Part shown: in pieces, positions 44,561-57,155 of the stretch
Position numbering within the stretch: the stretch's first letter is position 1
Layout of the letters: every line of letters starts with the position of its first letter
Origin: Cololabis saira
Taxonomy: Eukaryota; Chordata; Actinopteri; Beloniformes; Belonidae
Length of the DNA: 64,000 nt
NCBI RefSeq assembly: GCF_033807715.1
Contig: NC_084599.1
Coordinates: 7,701,125-7,765,124 of the forward strand
Direction of reading: 5' to 3'
Program-made: the position numbers and the translations under genes
The notes under the pieces: generated by a model
Database searches by the model: none
Told to the model about the DNA's origin: nothing
The model's input: the letters and a program-made list of their open reading frames with translations, nothing else

Positions 44561-46036
44561 TTGTAACATGTTCCTCCAAAGCGTTTCTTTCTAGCACCAC
44601 CTACTCTTCCCGCCTTTTGATGCCCATATCCCCACTGTTGTGATACATGTTGCTGCCAACCAGCTTAAAATGAGCTAATGGTAGATGGTAAAGTGTCTAT
44701 TTTTCATCATTTGATTTACTGATTCACTAATACAGGAGCAGATAATTATCCTCGCTTTAAACAGATAATTGTTGTAATATTATCTATCAAAAACCTGGGA
44801 GGGAAGAGGGGGGCCAATCTTGGCCCAAAAAGCAACAACTGATATTGATCTGGGTGATTCTGACCCAAACCCATTAAAACATCCCAGTTTAGGCAATTTC
44901 TAATAAACTGAATTCACATCCACGACAACTGTGAGGGCCGTTCACATCAGCTGCATTCATAATAGACGTGCATCGGCTCAAGGAGCTGGCAACCTCAGCA
45001 CTTTGATTGATTTGATTGATAAACCTGAGGTCCTAGTGAAATCTGCTTTTGGACAAATCCTCATCCCAATAACATGTCGGCATCATCTGTTTAAGAGATT
45101 TAACTCGTTGCTAGCCTTAAATTGCTTCGGCGCCACGTTGCCTTGAAAGTGTGTTGCAGGAACATGTTGCACGTGTTTTCCACTTAGATTTCCCAGAAAT
45201 CCATTTAGCTGTATCTCAGCTCACAAACATCAGTGCTTAGCGACTGTTGATGCTGACATTGTTGGGGATAGTGTTGCAGCTGTAGGCGTGAAGCAAACTA
45301 TGTGCTACCTGAGCATTTTATGCTACGTTGTCATGATTGCTGCTTTTCCACCCAACCTGGCTCTGCCCTTTTAAACTCAATCACATTCCTCTTCTGTTTT
45401 TATCTATTCCACCTCATACCCAGGCCTCCTTGAAACTGTATAAATTAAGACTGTTTTTATTTCCTCACGTCCTTTTATGATGAACTGATGTCATTGCCTG
45501 GAAGAAACAACCCAAACAGCTCTGCAGCCCACCTTGAAAGTGATTCAAGGGACTTCTTTTTAAAAAAAAATCCATAATCCCTGATCTACTTTACCCAGCT
45601 TTTGTTCAGTTTGACCATGATTATGGTTTGTTTTGTACTGTATTATTCAGATTATGATGTGTGGTCGGGCTGGTTGAATTGCAGTAGGCTACTCTCAAAG
45701 GCGAGAGTCAAGGCGTTTGGTGCTGAAGATGTTTCACCTTCCATCTAGAAAGCATCACTTCAAATAAACTGGAGGGGAGTTTAGAGGATATTTGATGTTA
45801 TAAGTCGAATCATTGACCTTCCTATCGCTCCTCTAGGTGGACGGAGGCGTTTGCCCACTGTGAGGTCGTTTCCTGACTTGGGTCAGCTGCATTGAAGGTG
45901 ACTGATAGGGGAACCCTGAGACCACCAACTGTTTGATGTTGGGCTTTTTGCTTGTTCATATAGATGGATTATTTTACTCCTTTTTCAAACCATCTGTCTT
46001 CTCTTTCCAAAATATGTACCTAATTGTCCTCTAAAG
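44561..46036. other. Intergenic, no gene seen
   Basis: Unique-looking sequence without recognisable coding or mobile content. Confidence 0.4.
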
Positions 46037-46854
46037 CAGTGGTCTCCAACCTTTTCGGCACCGCGGACCGGTTTAATGTCTGACAATATTTTCATGGCCC
46101 AATCTAAAGGTGTAGCTGATAAAAACAAAATAAAATGACAAGATCGGCATTAAAAACTGTGGAATTTTCTCTATAATAATAATAAAACATTATTTTTGAA
46201 AATGTAAAATAATGGAAATTGTAAATTAGCTTTAATATGAGTATTTCTATGAATGTGTTTTTATGTTTGTTTTGTCATTAACGTTATTGAAAGCCAGGAT
46301 TTTATTTTATTTGTTATATATTAAGGAGACTGATATTTAGTTCTTTTATTTTGAAGGCGTCTCACCGAAACCTCGTAAACATCCGGAGCTTCAGACTTTA
46401 ATGGTAAAAGTTTAACAGCAGTAGAAAGTGTGTCTGAAAAACTAAACTAGTGTCGGGAATGATAAAGTGGAGCCTAACTGACACAAAAAGCACCTTCTGA
46501 TAAGGATTTGTTTTCTTTGCAAATGTTATGCCGTATTTATGTCCAGCTTGAGTTTGGTTGCCATGGTTACTCATGTATTGTGGTTAACTGTTAGCTGTTA
46601 TTACCGAGCGAGCGAGCAGCTGTGTCGGTCTGTATTTAAGTTAAATGAAACTTATATGAATGTAGAAAGACTAACTATTTTATTTTATTCCTTTATAGCT
46701 CTTACGGTGTGTTTGCAGTGTATTTACATCCAAGGAATAAAAACATTGTGAACCATCAGTTTGAGAGTCATCCATCATCAGTCGGGGCTAAAGAAATTAT
46801 TTTTTCTTTCTGTGCGGACCGGTACCGAATGACCCGGGGGGTTGGAGACCACTG
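46037..46854. mobile_element. Non-autonomous hAT element with perfect 8-bp TSD
   Basis: The termini CAGTGGTCTCCAACC and GGTTGGAGACCACTG are perfect inverted repeats, followed inward by CGGCACCGCGGACCGG and the complementary CGGACCGGTACC. CTCTAAAG lies on both sides (46029-46036, 46855-46862). This is a typical hAT (Charlie-type) end structure. No transposase domain is seen in 818 bases. Confidence 0.88.
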
Positions 46855-46862
46855 CTCTAAAG

Positions 46863-48007
46863 GCCTGGCTGTCTTGTGTTGTGTCATGCGTTTGTGGGGT
46901 CGTTTACTTCCTCCAGTGTAAAAGTCCAGGCACCGGACCTCGTATACAAGCGGGCTCGGTTTCTGTGCCGGTACTTTGTCCTCAGGGTGAACCGGTTATT
47001 ATCTGAGGGTGGTTTGGAAGAGGTCAGGCAGAGGAGTTCCTGTTGGTTTATGTTTGATTTATTCCCTGTCTGACATCACAGACATATTCACAAATATACA
47101 GATTGAGTCGGACTGGGGTTTCTAGGTTTGGGCAAAAAAAAATTAAATCAACTTCCAATAACTTGACCAACTTCTTAGCAGCGTTTAAAAACAATTTCAG
47201 AGACAATTCCAACAAACGGAGTACAGATGCTGGTATTCGTTGCTCCCTCTAAGTCAATGATGTCTCTCTCTGAAGGGAGATGGGAAACGACTCCGAGCGC
47301 CACCATGAGCTGCTGCGGTTTCAGGATCAAAGCCCACATTCTGACAAGGGGCTCATCCAGTCCATTTTTTTTCAAATATAGACTTATCATTACCTTCCCA
47401 CAATAAATTGCTCTGAGGGTTGAGGTAAAATGCTGCTCCCTGTTTCTGTAACTGTGGCATCTCAGATGTCATTAGAAAGGCCCGGCGCAGGGGGACAGTG
47501 GATCAATGAATTCCACCACAAAAGCATTAGTACACTTTGTGTATGATCAGTTTACTGAGCAACTACACCCCCCCGCCCCCCACCCCTCCGTGTCTCTTAC
47601 TGGAAACAATTGATGCATTGTTGCAGAAAAATTCATCCCCTGAATTCATCATGACAATCCGGTTTCCAACCCGCCATAATTATGTGGATGACTGAAAAGG
47701 GGGAACACGTTCTCAAACGGAGCCGAGGCAACAAGGCCCAGGTAACAGGTAACTGATGTTTACGGCCCATGAACTGCAGGACAGTGCTGCTTTCAGACAG
47801 TGACCTGCAAGCGTGGTCCAAACATGATCAACATGTTTGCACTCAGAGATGAAAATACTTGAAAATCGACATGAAAATCAAGTGTCATACAATCCAGTGG
47901 GTTGACTAAATTACATAGAGAGAAATTTCAAATGGACGGAGGGGGGTTTTTGATGGTTGTCCCAGAGCTTTTACCCTCAAGATTCATATAAAGTTGGACA
48001 TCGAAGG
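46863..48007. other. Intergenic, no gene seen
   Basis: Low-repeat sequence. 47170-47820 carries words such as TTCATCATGACAATCCGG and CCATAATTATGTGG and could hold regulatory DNA. A C-run lies near 47569-47582. Confidence 0.35.
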
Positions 48008-48014
48008 TGGGTTA

Positions 48015-48660
<646 letters not shown>

Positions 48661-50145
48661 GGTTTAAGATCCCCATCTAACATTAACACAAATGTTTATA
48701 TCAGTTCAACTGTTCATTCAAAATAAAGTGGTACAAATGACTATTAAGACTGTATAATATTTAGAATCAACTGCAATATATCACTTTTCTCCAACTTTCA
48801 CTGTTGAATTATTTCCAATGGTCCACAGTCGACCTGCACATGGAGACTAAGTGATTATTCTGCAGACGTGCACGCCATCCTGGACGGGGAGAGACTGCTA
48901 CAGCACGATGCACCAGTGCAGAGCTGAAATCCAAGCCCCGTGCAGGATCAGTCTGTCTTTACACTCTAGATGCACTTAGATGAACTTGTCTCAGACTTCA
49001 ACTTGCACTAATCGAGTTAAAGTTTCGAAACAAAATAGGATTTTGTGTCCTTTTTACAATCCTTTAAAGACTTCTGTGCTGAAGGCAGGTGAGCTGTGAT
49101 GCAGCAGTTTCTATTGATGATGTGAACAATTTTGTAACTTGCGTGTGATTTGATGTCGACTGCCAAATCAGAAACTATGACTTACCATAATCAGGTCACC
49201 CTGTTTGAGGCCCCCCACCCCCCCAAGGTCTTCCCTAATGAAGAGAGGGCTATGAGGCACGCCTGAATGAAGGGAGGGGTTGGCGTACAGTGGAAAAGCT
49301 AACTGCCTCCCCTAAAACCTGGTGTTTTGAACAGGCACAGATGACTGATTATCTCCCCATGCTTGTTTTATCAAACCACAAATATGATCTCAAGAAACTT
49401 GGGGAAAAAAAGCAAAGGCAGGGGGTTGAAAATAAAAAAAACAGCCTCCTCAAGCTCTTGATGAAACTGTTTTGACTTTGAACATGTTTATGTGACCATA
49501 GTTAGCTTTTAAGAGACATTTGCGGTGTTGTGCTTCCACTTGATGGCAAAAGCAGGTCGTGGTGAAAAATACTGCGGCAGGTTTTGACCCGCATCCTCTT
49601 TGTACTGTATTTTAGCTGCTTTCTTTTGTCTTGTGCTGTGTTCTTCTATTCATTCCTGGGTATTTTAGATCTTAAAATGCTATTAAAATTAAGTCTTTGA
49701 ATAACGGTAATCCAAATAAGCTTTTTTTTAAACCCTTAAAAAAAATTTAAAATAAAATGATACAACACTATGAAATTGATGTGCTTTGCTGTTTTTGATT
49801 TTGTTTTATAAATATTAATCTTATAGGGTTGTTTAGTTACTTGGTTTAGGACTGTAATGGAAACAGCTCCCAAATATTGCAAAAACCTTTTTATGCTTTT
49901 CACATGGTGGTTTTTCAGGGGATTCGATAATCCAGTTTATCGAAAAAGTGTAATGGAAACACTTTTTGTGTATTTCCACGTCTTTCTTAGCCAGTCTAAA
50001 GTCATCAAAATCTCGTTTCCAGCTCTTTTTGGCCCCATAAATACGACCTAGTCATTATACATCACTGATATTACATAAGCGCTTGAATGATCACCCGCTG
50101 CCTTCAACACCTGAACAGCGGTAGCGGCAATCGCAATAATCTTTC
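48661..50145. other. Intergenic, no gene seen
   Basis: AT-rich sequence without recognisable elements or supported ORFs. Confidence 0.4.
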
Positions 50146-50467
50146 TTAAAGGTATTGTGACATCATTTTTAACATGCTTTTAACACTATTAAAAGTCCTG
50201 GCCAACATCCCTCAAATGTGTCTAAAAGGGTGTAACAAGAAAAACTTCACTCCAGTACTCCATTCCTGGCTTTTTTTACGGTGTTTTTTTGCGCCGTGAA
50301 AAACGCGTCCTTTTCCCCCTTTCCTGTCAATCATTGCCCCGCTCCTCCTCCAAACCTCCTCCAACCCAACTGCTACACACTTCTGCCGGCGTCTCCACAC
50401 ACACGCGCGCACACCGAACCACAAACACCCACACACAGCCCAGACAGGGCGACTACAGCCCGGGGAT

Positions 50468-50522
50468 GAAGTCCGTGACCAGAGGACTCGACTGGAAGTC
50501 GAGTCCTCTGGTCACGGACTTC
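50468..50522. repeat. Perfect 26-bp inverted repeat with 3-base spacer
   Basis: Arms 50468-50493 and 50497-50522 are exact complements around GGA. The same peptide frame therefore reads in both directions. It lies in the GC-rich interior of the TTAA-type element. Confidence 0.9.
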
Positions 50523-50734
50523 TAACAGCGGCGTCGGAGAGTTAAGCCGGGAGCGACAGGCGAAGCATGCAAGGAAAAGCAGCACGGCGAAGTAGTCCAC
50601 TGCAAACAATCATAAAAACAAAGGCATGTAAATAAAGTGTCCCCTTATCTTAAATCCAGTCAGTGGCCGCGGGTCTTCTTAGCAGTTTTCCTCCGGTGAT
50701 TAGAACAGAAGAGGCTCTAAACAGCTCCGTGTTA

Positions 50735-50865
50735 AGCCTGATTTATGGTTCCGCGTTAAATCGATGCAGAGCCTACGCCGTAGGGTTCAGCGTACGGTGC
50801 GCGTCGCCGCGTAACCCTACGCCGTAGGCTCTGCGTCGGTGTAACGCGGAACCATAAATCAGCCT
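50735..50865. mobile_element. Small palindromic MITE, copy B, with TTA duplication
   Basis: AGCCTGATTTATGGTTCCGC and its near complement at the right end (GGAACCATAAATCAGCCT) enclose a palindromic interior with CTACGCCGTAGG words. TTA lies on both sides (50732-50734, 50866-50868), compatible with a Harbinger-type 3-bp TSD. Confidence 0.75.
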
Positions 50866-50923
50866 TTATGGTGCGCTGGAGAGGAGAGGAGACAGGGGGC
50901 TGGGTGGAGGGGGCGGTGATTTA

Positions 50924-50947
50924 GCGGGCCGTTACGTAACGGCCCGC
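50924..50947. repeat. Perfect 24-bp palindrome
   Basis: GCGGGCCGTTAC is followed immediately by its complement GTAACGGCCCGC, giving a spacer-free palindrome centred on ACGT. Confidence 0.95.
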
Positions 50948-51200
50948 CAGCCAACCAGATGCGCCGTTTTTGCATAGTTATGCTGAAAATCCCAGAAAGC
51001 ACACAATACACTGAATGTTAAAAGTTCGTTGTTTTTTGGGTGTAATTGATGTCAAGACACCCAACAAAACACAAAAAATCAAGAAAAATGTGTTTTTCAT
51101 GTCACAATACCTTTAAGACTAAGGATGTTTTAGTCCATCTTCTTCAACGTTGAGATTTTATTTCTCGTTGTTTTACAGTGAAGTCTCGCAGGACGACATA

Positions 51201-51568
51201 CAGGACTGTCTCAGAAAATTAGAATATTGTGATAAAATTCTTTATTTTCTGTAATACAATTAAAAAAAACAAAAATGTCATACATTCTGGATTCATTACC
51301 AATCAACTGAAATATTGCAAGCCTTTTATAATTTTAATATTGCTGATTATGGTTTACAGTTTAAGATTAAGATTCCCAGAATATTCTAATTTTTTGAGAT
51401 AGGATATTTGAGTTTTCTTAAGCTGTAAACCATGATCAGCAATATTAAAATAATAAAAGGCTTGCAATATTTCAGTTGATTTGTAATGAATCCAGAATGT
51501 ATGATATTTTTGCATTACAGAAAATAAAGGACTTTATCACAATATTCTAATTTTCTGAGACAGTCCTG
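51201..51568. mobile_element. Palindromic mariner-like MITE, copy B (complete)
   Basis: CAGGACTGTCTCAGAAAATT and its complement at the right end (ending CAGTCCTG) are bordered by TA (51199-51200, 51569-51570), the Tc1/mariner target. The 368-base interior folds back on itself almost completely. No coding capacity. Confidence 0.85.
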
Positions 51569-51570
51569 TA

Positions 51571-52485
51571 CAGAGACTTACGAAAATTACGTTTATTGAA
51601 AAACACCGTTCAATGAAAACACTTCACCTTCATCACAAATTCAGAGTTACGATTTTCTTTTGTGTAAAAGTGTCAATCTCTTTGCAATTTTCTGTCTTTA
51701 TCATTTGCACTCATTCAGTGTTTTACTGAATTTATTAAAAAAAGGGACATACTAATAGGGAATATGTTTAAATGACATCATGGACTAGGAACGGGAGCAG
51801 CACTGATATAATAATGCAGGAATGTGTTCATGTGTACGACTGCACACTGAGCAGCAAAACAAAAACTTTGTAGAGTGGCCTCACCAGTCCTGGGAGTTAC
51901 TTAGGCAATTGTTTCTACCTGCAAGCCCTCAAACTTATTAGCCACAGGACACAATGGATATTTCAGAGAGGTTGGGCCGGTTAACTGGCATGGCCGTAAT
52001 GAGGGAAGCTTGCAGTCTGAATTAAAGTTGTACTCTGTACAAATGCTGCGGCTGCATTAGATTAGCCACAACCTGTAATCTGTCACTTAGCTGCAGCATG
52101 CCTTGCTGTTTGAAATGATGTAAACGGCTGCTGTTGGGGCACAGTGCTAGGGCATGTAATGGAGATTCATTGATCCACTGGTCTTTAGCTGATTGAGTTA
52201 GATAATTAAAAAGCCTCTTGTATCAGTTCCATTAAAGATTGTTTGTGCTGCTTTTTTTCTTGCTGTTCCTGAACAGCAAACCTTGGGGCTCCGGGAGGAG
52301 GCTGGAAAACAAACTCTGCTCTATTTTGGTTCATTATTTATTGTATTATTTCTCCAATCTGATTGTGCGTTCGCTGATTGACTCATGCAATTGGTTCTTG
52401 CAACCTATTATATGGGGATACTTTTACCAAAGGTCCAACACCCTGCAGAGTTAGAAAGTGTGAAACGTGTCAATAAGAATACTTA
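51571..52485. other. Intergenic; possible regulatory block
   Basis: 51930-52230 is repeat-free and resembles conserved non-coding DNA (GCATGGCCGTAATGAGG, GCTGCATTAGATTAGCC, TAGATAATTAAAAAGCC). No coding frame is supported. Confidence 0.3.
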
Positions 52486-53193
52486 GGGTGCTTTCACACC
52501 TATCCCGTTTGGAGCAGTTGTTCTGAAACAGGGAGCGTTTCCCCCTTAGGATCGGTTTGTTTGGTATATGTGAACACAGCAATCGCGCTCGGATGCGGCA
52601 CAAAACAAGCGAGCCGAGATCTCCTAGGAGAGGTGGTCTCTGCTCGCTTCCATTCCAGACCTGGAGCGGTTCGTTTGCAGTGAGAACATAATCCACACAG
52701 CAACCGATTAACCACAGAAACACACAGAAACAAACTAGCCACACTCACTTACGATGCTCCATAGTTGTTGTTTTTCCCGGGGTACGGAAGAGGAAACTCC
52801 TTCCGTGTTCATTTCTGACCAATGTGAAAAAGCTTTAATGTCCCCGAAGGGCAATTTGGTTTGCAACCACAGGACAACATACATATATATCCCACTTCAA
52901 ACACACAATACAATAAATAAATAAATATAATAAAAACAGTCATCACATCACATTGTTCCCCCTATAGGCTGTTTAAAAACTTTACCGCAGATGGGATAAA
53001 TGACCTGAGGTACCTGTTTGTTTTGGCCCTACAGGATGAGAGAACAGGTTCGCGCATGGCATTTGTTAACAGCTTTGAACCGCTACAGACGCTTGCCTTG
53101 TGAACACAAACCCCTCAAACGAAAAACAAAACAACTGTATGGATTTAGCCCTGAATCGGAACAAAACAAACGGGCCGCAGGTCTGAAAGCACT
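52486..53193. mobile_element. DNA transposon with GGGTGCTTTCACACC end, carrying a LINE tail
   Basis: GGGTGCTTTCACACC at the left and the complement of GGTCTGAAAGCACT at the right are imperfect inverted repeats of a common fish element. At about 52835-53035 an antisense LINE 3' end (CCCCGAAGGGCAATTTGG, CCGCAGATGGGATAAATG, encoding FIPSAV-type residues on the minus strand) is inserted. No TSD was found. Confidence 0.5.
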
Positions 53194-55050
53194 GTGGTGT
53201 CCTGGAGCATAGATCCCTCCAGAAAAGATGTGGAATGACGGTGCTGCCCTACAGAGAGCAGGCTTCCTCCAGCAGGCCTCACTCCCCTCTGCTGTCCCTG
53301 GAAGCTTCACCGGGCCTCCTCACCCATCGCTACCGTGTCTGCAGCAACGCCGAAAATAGCCACTCCGAGCTCATTAGCAGGTTAGGTGTTGCAATGAATC
53401 TGTGTGGTTGGAGCTCTGCAGCCCGATATTGTTCCTCCAGGATGGCAATTACAGCTGATTGACGTGTTGGCACATGGACACGGATGGGTGGAGCTCACGG
53501 CTCACGGCCGTGGAGGAGTTCCACACGAGGGGCAGAGCTATCTCCACAGCACATAGGGCATCTTCATCACTGACATCAAAGGGGAGATTTTTACTCATGA
53601 TGCATGCAACGCTTATCTTTGCACGGACAGAAATTACTGTGAGACGACGGAGCAAATCAGATCCAACTGTGGTCTGTGGGTTGTCCGGAGATTCACCGAG
53701 ATTCTCAACGAGTAACCAACTCTTGTTTTTGTCATTTCTCAGCCACTGACCCCAAAGAAGCGACGTTTTGTTATTGCAGCCGGTCTCCCGCCCACTTTGT
53801 TTGAAGTCGCTTTATCCACACTTGGAAATCCCATCATGCCCAAATAAGAATTCCTTTTTAAATGAGTTTGGTGTGGAGCGCCGCCTCCCCGTCCGTCATT
53901 TGAGAGAGAGCTGATGTGACTGTCCCCTGCCCCCCCCAGATCTTGTAAATCATGCAGTTGGTCCTGTGGTTCTTAAATCTGCAAATTTCAAACTAAATAT
54001 TTAAATTCATTTCCCAGCACGAGTCGCAGTGGTAAGAGAATATTTGATTATTTGCTGGTGGGAAAAAAAGAAAAGTCAACTGGCATCGCAGCCTCTGAAC
54101 ATATTTGTTTCAAATACGTCAAATAAGAAATTAGAAGCATGTTTTCAACCATGCAGACTTTCATGAACCTTGTTTGATGTGCATCCTTCCAGAGTGGAAG
54201 AGCCGGCCGGGGGGGGGGGGCTCTTTATGAAAGTAGTGGGGCGCAAACGCAGTGATCTTCAGTCCCGTCATTCTGCGTGTGTGACAACAAATACACCCAA
54301 CGTCAAAACTTGGGGGCAACGAGGGCGAGTTTCCATACGTCTCTTTAATCTATCATGCGTGAGTAATTTAAAATACAAACGACAGGCTGTTTCATGTGGG
54401 ACCTCTACAAATATGAAAGTTATTAACCCACCAGCAGCGTCACTATTTAGACCACAATGAATAAATAAACAACGTTCTGGTGGAAGAACAGCAAAAGAGA
54501 GCAGCTGCATCTTCAAAATCCACATTCAACTACTGTTACAAATATGTTATGGCCACCTAAACAGCACGCTGTGTCCTCATTAACTTCTAAAACTCTTTCT
54601 GCATCAGATCTGAAGTATCTGGTACTGATGTCAGGATGCTCCGTTACATCCGGCTGGAGTCAGCGCGCGCTTCTGTCAGCGCACTGCAGCTAATCCTAAT
54701 TGTTTTCTCTTCTTTGGGGCTTGGGCATCCAGACATTGACTACAATATCTCCCTTCACCAATTACATTGATAAGCAGTCCTCACAAACCCCTCTCCCCAT
54801 TAGACCAAATGGCCACATTGTCTATATCCTCTAAAAGCTCCACTTAGTGGATTCAGAGAGGATAGCTTTTATTAGACTTTTCACTTTATCTATTCACAAA
54901 AAAAAAAGGAAGCTGAGCTGCTAACATCACAGCCAGCAACCTCTGAGTAGCAGGGGTTTTTATCCCGACTCAGTCCTCAAGTAGCAACCGATCTTTGTTT
55001 GAGGAGGTAACCTGAAGCAGGATGAGAAAAGAAAACAAAGCAAAGTGGTG
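53194..55050. other. Intergenic, no gene seen
   Basis: Low-repeat sequence. 54560-54900 contains CAGCTAATCCTAATTG and ACCAATTACATTGATAAGC and may be regulatory. A G-run lies at about 54209-54220. Confidence 0.35.
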
Positions 55051-55184
55051 TGATGGTTGGCACTGTTGCCTCACAGGGAGCTGGTACTGGAGGTTTCCCA
55101 GCCTCCCTGTACCTGCGTGGGTTTTCCTCAGGTAAACCAGCTGTAAAAGTGAGGGAGCACGCATGGATGTGCAGCCACGTCTTC

Positions 55185-55290
55185 CTGGGATGGACTAGCT
55201 ACCACTCCAGGTTGTAGCCCCGCGTTGCACCCATGTGGGGCTGGGATGGACTCCAGAACCCCTACCCTAACAGGATAGGACTGCTGTACC
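55185..55290. repeat. 100-bp repeat, copy 1
   Basis: GGGATGGACTAGCTACCACT, GGTTGTAGCCCCGCG and GGACTCCAGAACCCC recur almost unchanged at 56514-56625. It follows a degenerate SINE-like segment (about 55052-55135). Confidence 0.7.
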
Positions 55291-55329
55291 GTTTCAAATG
55301 TATTAAAGAATAGCCCCTTGAGATGATTC

Positions 55330-55650
55330 GTCTCGTTTGAGGGGGTCCAACAAAAAGCATACAACAACATACAAGAATAGAGCAGCTCGCCTTGCACTCG
55401 GGTGTTCTATGAGAAAGGATGTTGGCCAAATGCATTGTGATCTTGCCTGGATGAAAGTAGAGGACAGATTAACACACAATTTACTAACACTATTCAGGAA
55501 TATAACTGTGTCTAAACAACCAAACTGCCTGTACTCAAAAATAACCTTTCCAAAACAGACATGAGCACAGGACAAGACAAGTTAGCTGGGGTCATGTTTC
55601 TTTTCCATTACCGAGATCAAATTCAATGAAAATAACTTGTATGTACAGGC
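55330..55650 (+). mobile_element. LINE C-terminal fragment
   Basis: The frame NRAARLALGCSMRKDVGQMH, WMKVEDRLTHNLLTLFRN with SKQPNCLYSKITF matches the C-terminal region of fish LINEs (QNRAAR...W..V..RL). The start and catalytic domains are absent. Confidence 0.6.
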
Positions 55651-55652
55651 AT

Positions 55653-55860
55653 ACCTGCCAACACTCCCGATTTATGCGGGAGTCTCCCGATTTTCAACCA
55701 TTTCTCCCGCCCTGCTCCCGATTTGTAATTTCTCCCACTTATATCCCGATTTTAAAAGGGAAATCAGCCCCCCCAAAATTAAGAGGACATTTTTCCCTTT
55801 CCAACGATACCAATATTATGTTTGTACAATTTAAAACTGCGTTATTTTGGGGCTGATGCA
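55653..55860. mobile_element. CTCCCGATT-rich hAT-like left end
   Basis: CAGGCATACCTGCCAACACT followed by CTCCCGATT repeated five or six times is a common fish DNA-transposon terminus. The matching right end was not located. Confidence 0.45.
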
Positions 55861-56094
55861 GCCGCGCCTCTCTGCCTGCAGTCACTGCACTGTGTCCAGC
55901 AATGTCCCACCCACAAAACCATCTGATTGGTTACAAACTGCAGAAACTTCACTCATCCCAGTGATCAGCCCCAAACATTCTGATCAGATTACCCCTATTA
56001 AATTGTTATTCTAGCTTTTCAAAGTGCACCAGATTGATGCATTTAAATGCATTATGCTCATTATGCATTATGCTCATTATGCATTATGCAAAAT

Positions 56095-56510
56095 TTAAAA
56101 AATGAGAAGGCAACTACATCGTTTATTGAGATTGGAAAATAGTGAGTTTTTAAAGAGATGTAATGAATTTAGTTTTCTTATATTGATGGGTAGGTTGTTC
56201 CAGTCTGATGGGGCTTTGAACTTAAAAGCACGTCTGCCAATTTCTTTAAATGTCAAAAGGAACAAAAAAAGAAGTGTTGCTGAGTGTTTCTGAGACAATA
56301 TGAGGATGTATATGGAATCAAATATTGTTTTAAGTAAGATGGATAACTAAAGTGGATACATTTGAATATGAGTTGGAGCCAGTGGTGTTGTCTTCTTGAT
56401 CTGATTAAACCAGTTTAATGATGGATACATGGAGCAGTGGTGAGTTCGGTATGGGCACCTTAACACAAATCTACAGAGACTGTTGTAAATGATATTGAGG
56501 GGTTGAAGAT
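56095..56510 (-). mobile_element. LINE C-terminal fragment (antisense)
   Basis: The minus strand encodes LNIIYNSLCRFVLRCPYRTH, HCSMYPSLNW and, after a gap, GRRAFKFKAPSDWNNLPINI, LINE ORF2 C-terminal motifs in the right order. Stops and deletions break the frame. Confidence 0.65.
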
Positions 56511-56513
56511 GTC

Positions 56514-56625
56514 GTCCTGAGATGGACTGGCTACCACTCCAGGTTGTAGCCCCGCGTTGCACCCGTGTGGGGCTGGGATGGACTCCAGAACTCTGCCCTA
56601 AGAGGATAAGACTGCTGTACAGTAC
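56514..56625. repeat. 100-bp repeat, copy 2
   Basis: GAGATGGACTGGCTACCACT, GGTTGTAGCCCCGCG and GGACTCCAGAACTC match copy 1 at 55185-55290 in the same orientation, 1.3 kb apart. Confidence 0.7.
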
Positions 56626-57155
56626 TGTGGCAAGGAAATAAACTGTCTCTTTGCTCGCAGCATTTATGATGAGTAAGAGCAGACATAACTCTGCTGGGAC
56701 CGATACGAAGGCAGCAGCTTGGAGGTTGTGTCTTTCAATGAAATGTAAAAAACTACTGACAGAAATGACAAGAATACCTGCTCTTCTGTCCAACCTGCTC
56801 GATTTTTTTATGATGTATTTTGTACATAAACAAAAACTCAGCAATACATTCCTGACATTTAAAAGTCAATCAGTCTCCTACCTGAAAGGTTAGTAATCAT
56901 TTTGGGCTCGTCTGAAGCTCTTTTGATTAGCGGCTTATTGCAGCCTCTTGTTCTGAACAGACAGCTGGAACCACTGGCTGCTCCTCTCCATCCAGCCAAC
57001 TTCTTACTTTCACACTCCAACAGATTTTAGCAGCCAAGATTGGAAAGAGCTGGAAGATCTGCATTTTTTTCTTGCCATTTTTCTGGTTTTGATTTCAAAG
57101 CAAAGGCACGAATACCATTACACCTAATTAGCCAGCAGATAATAGTAAATAACTA
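56626..57155. other. Intergenic, no gene seen
   Basis: Unique-looking sequence ending at the fifth HINE-like element. Confidence 0.4.

Larger units (their letters stand above)
50150..51112. mobile_element. TTAA-target DNA transposon (Kolobok/piggyBac type), non-autonomous
   Basis: The ends AGGTATTGTGACATCA and TGTCACAATACCT are inverted repeats, each bordered by TTAA (50146-50149, 51113-51116). TTAA duplication is used by piggyBac and Kolobok elements. The AGG start fits Kolobok better than the CCY start of piggyBac. Inside are a 26-bp-arm hairpin (50468-50522), a nested MITE (50735-50865) and a 24-bp palindrome (50924-50947). No transposase frame is present. Confidence 0.75.
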
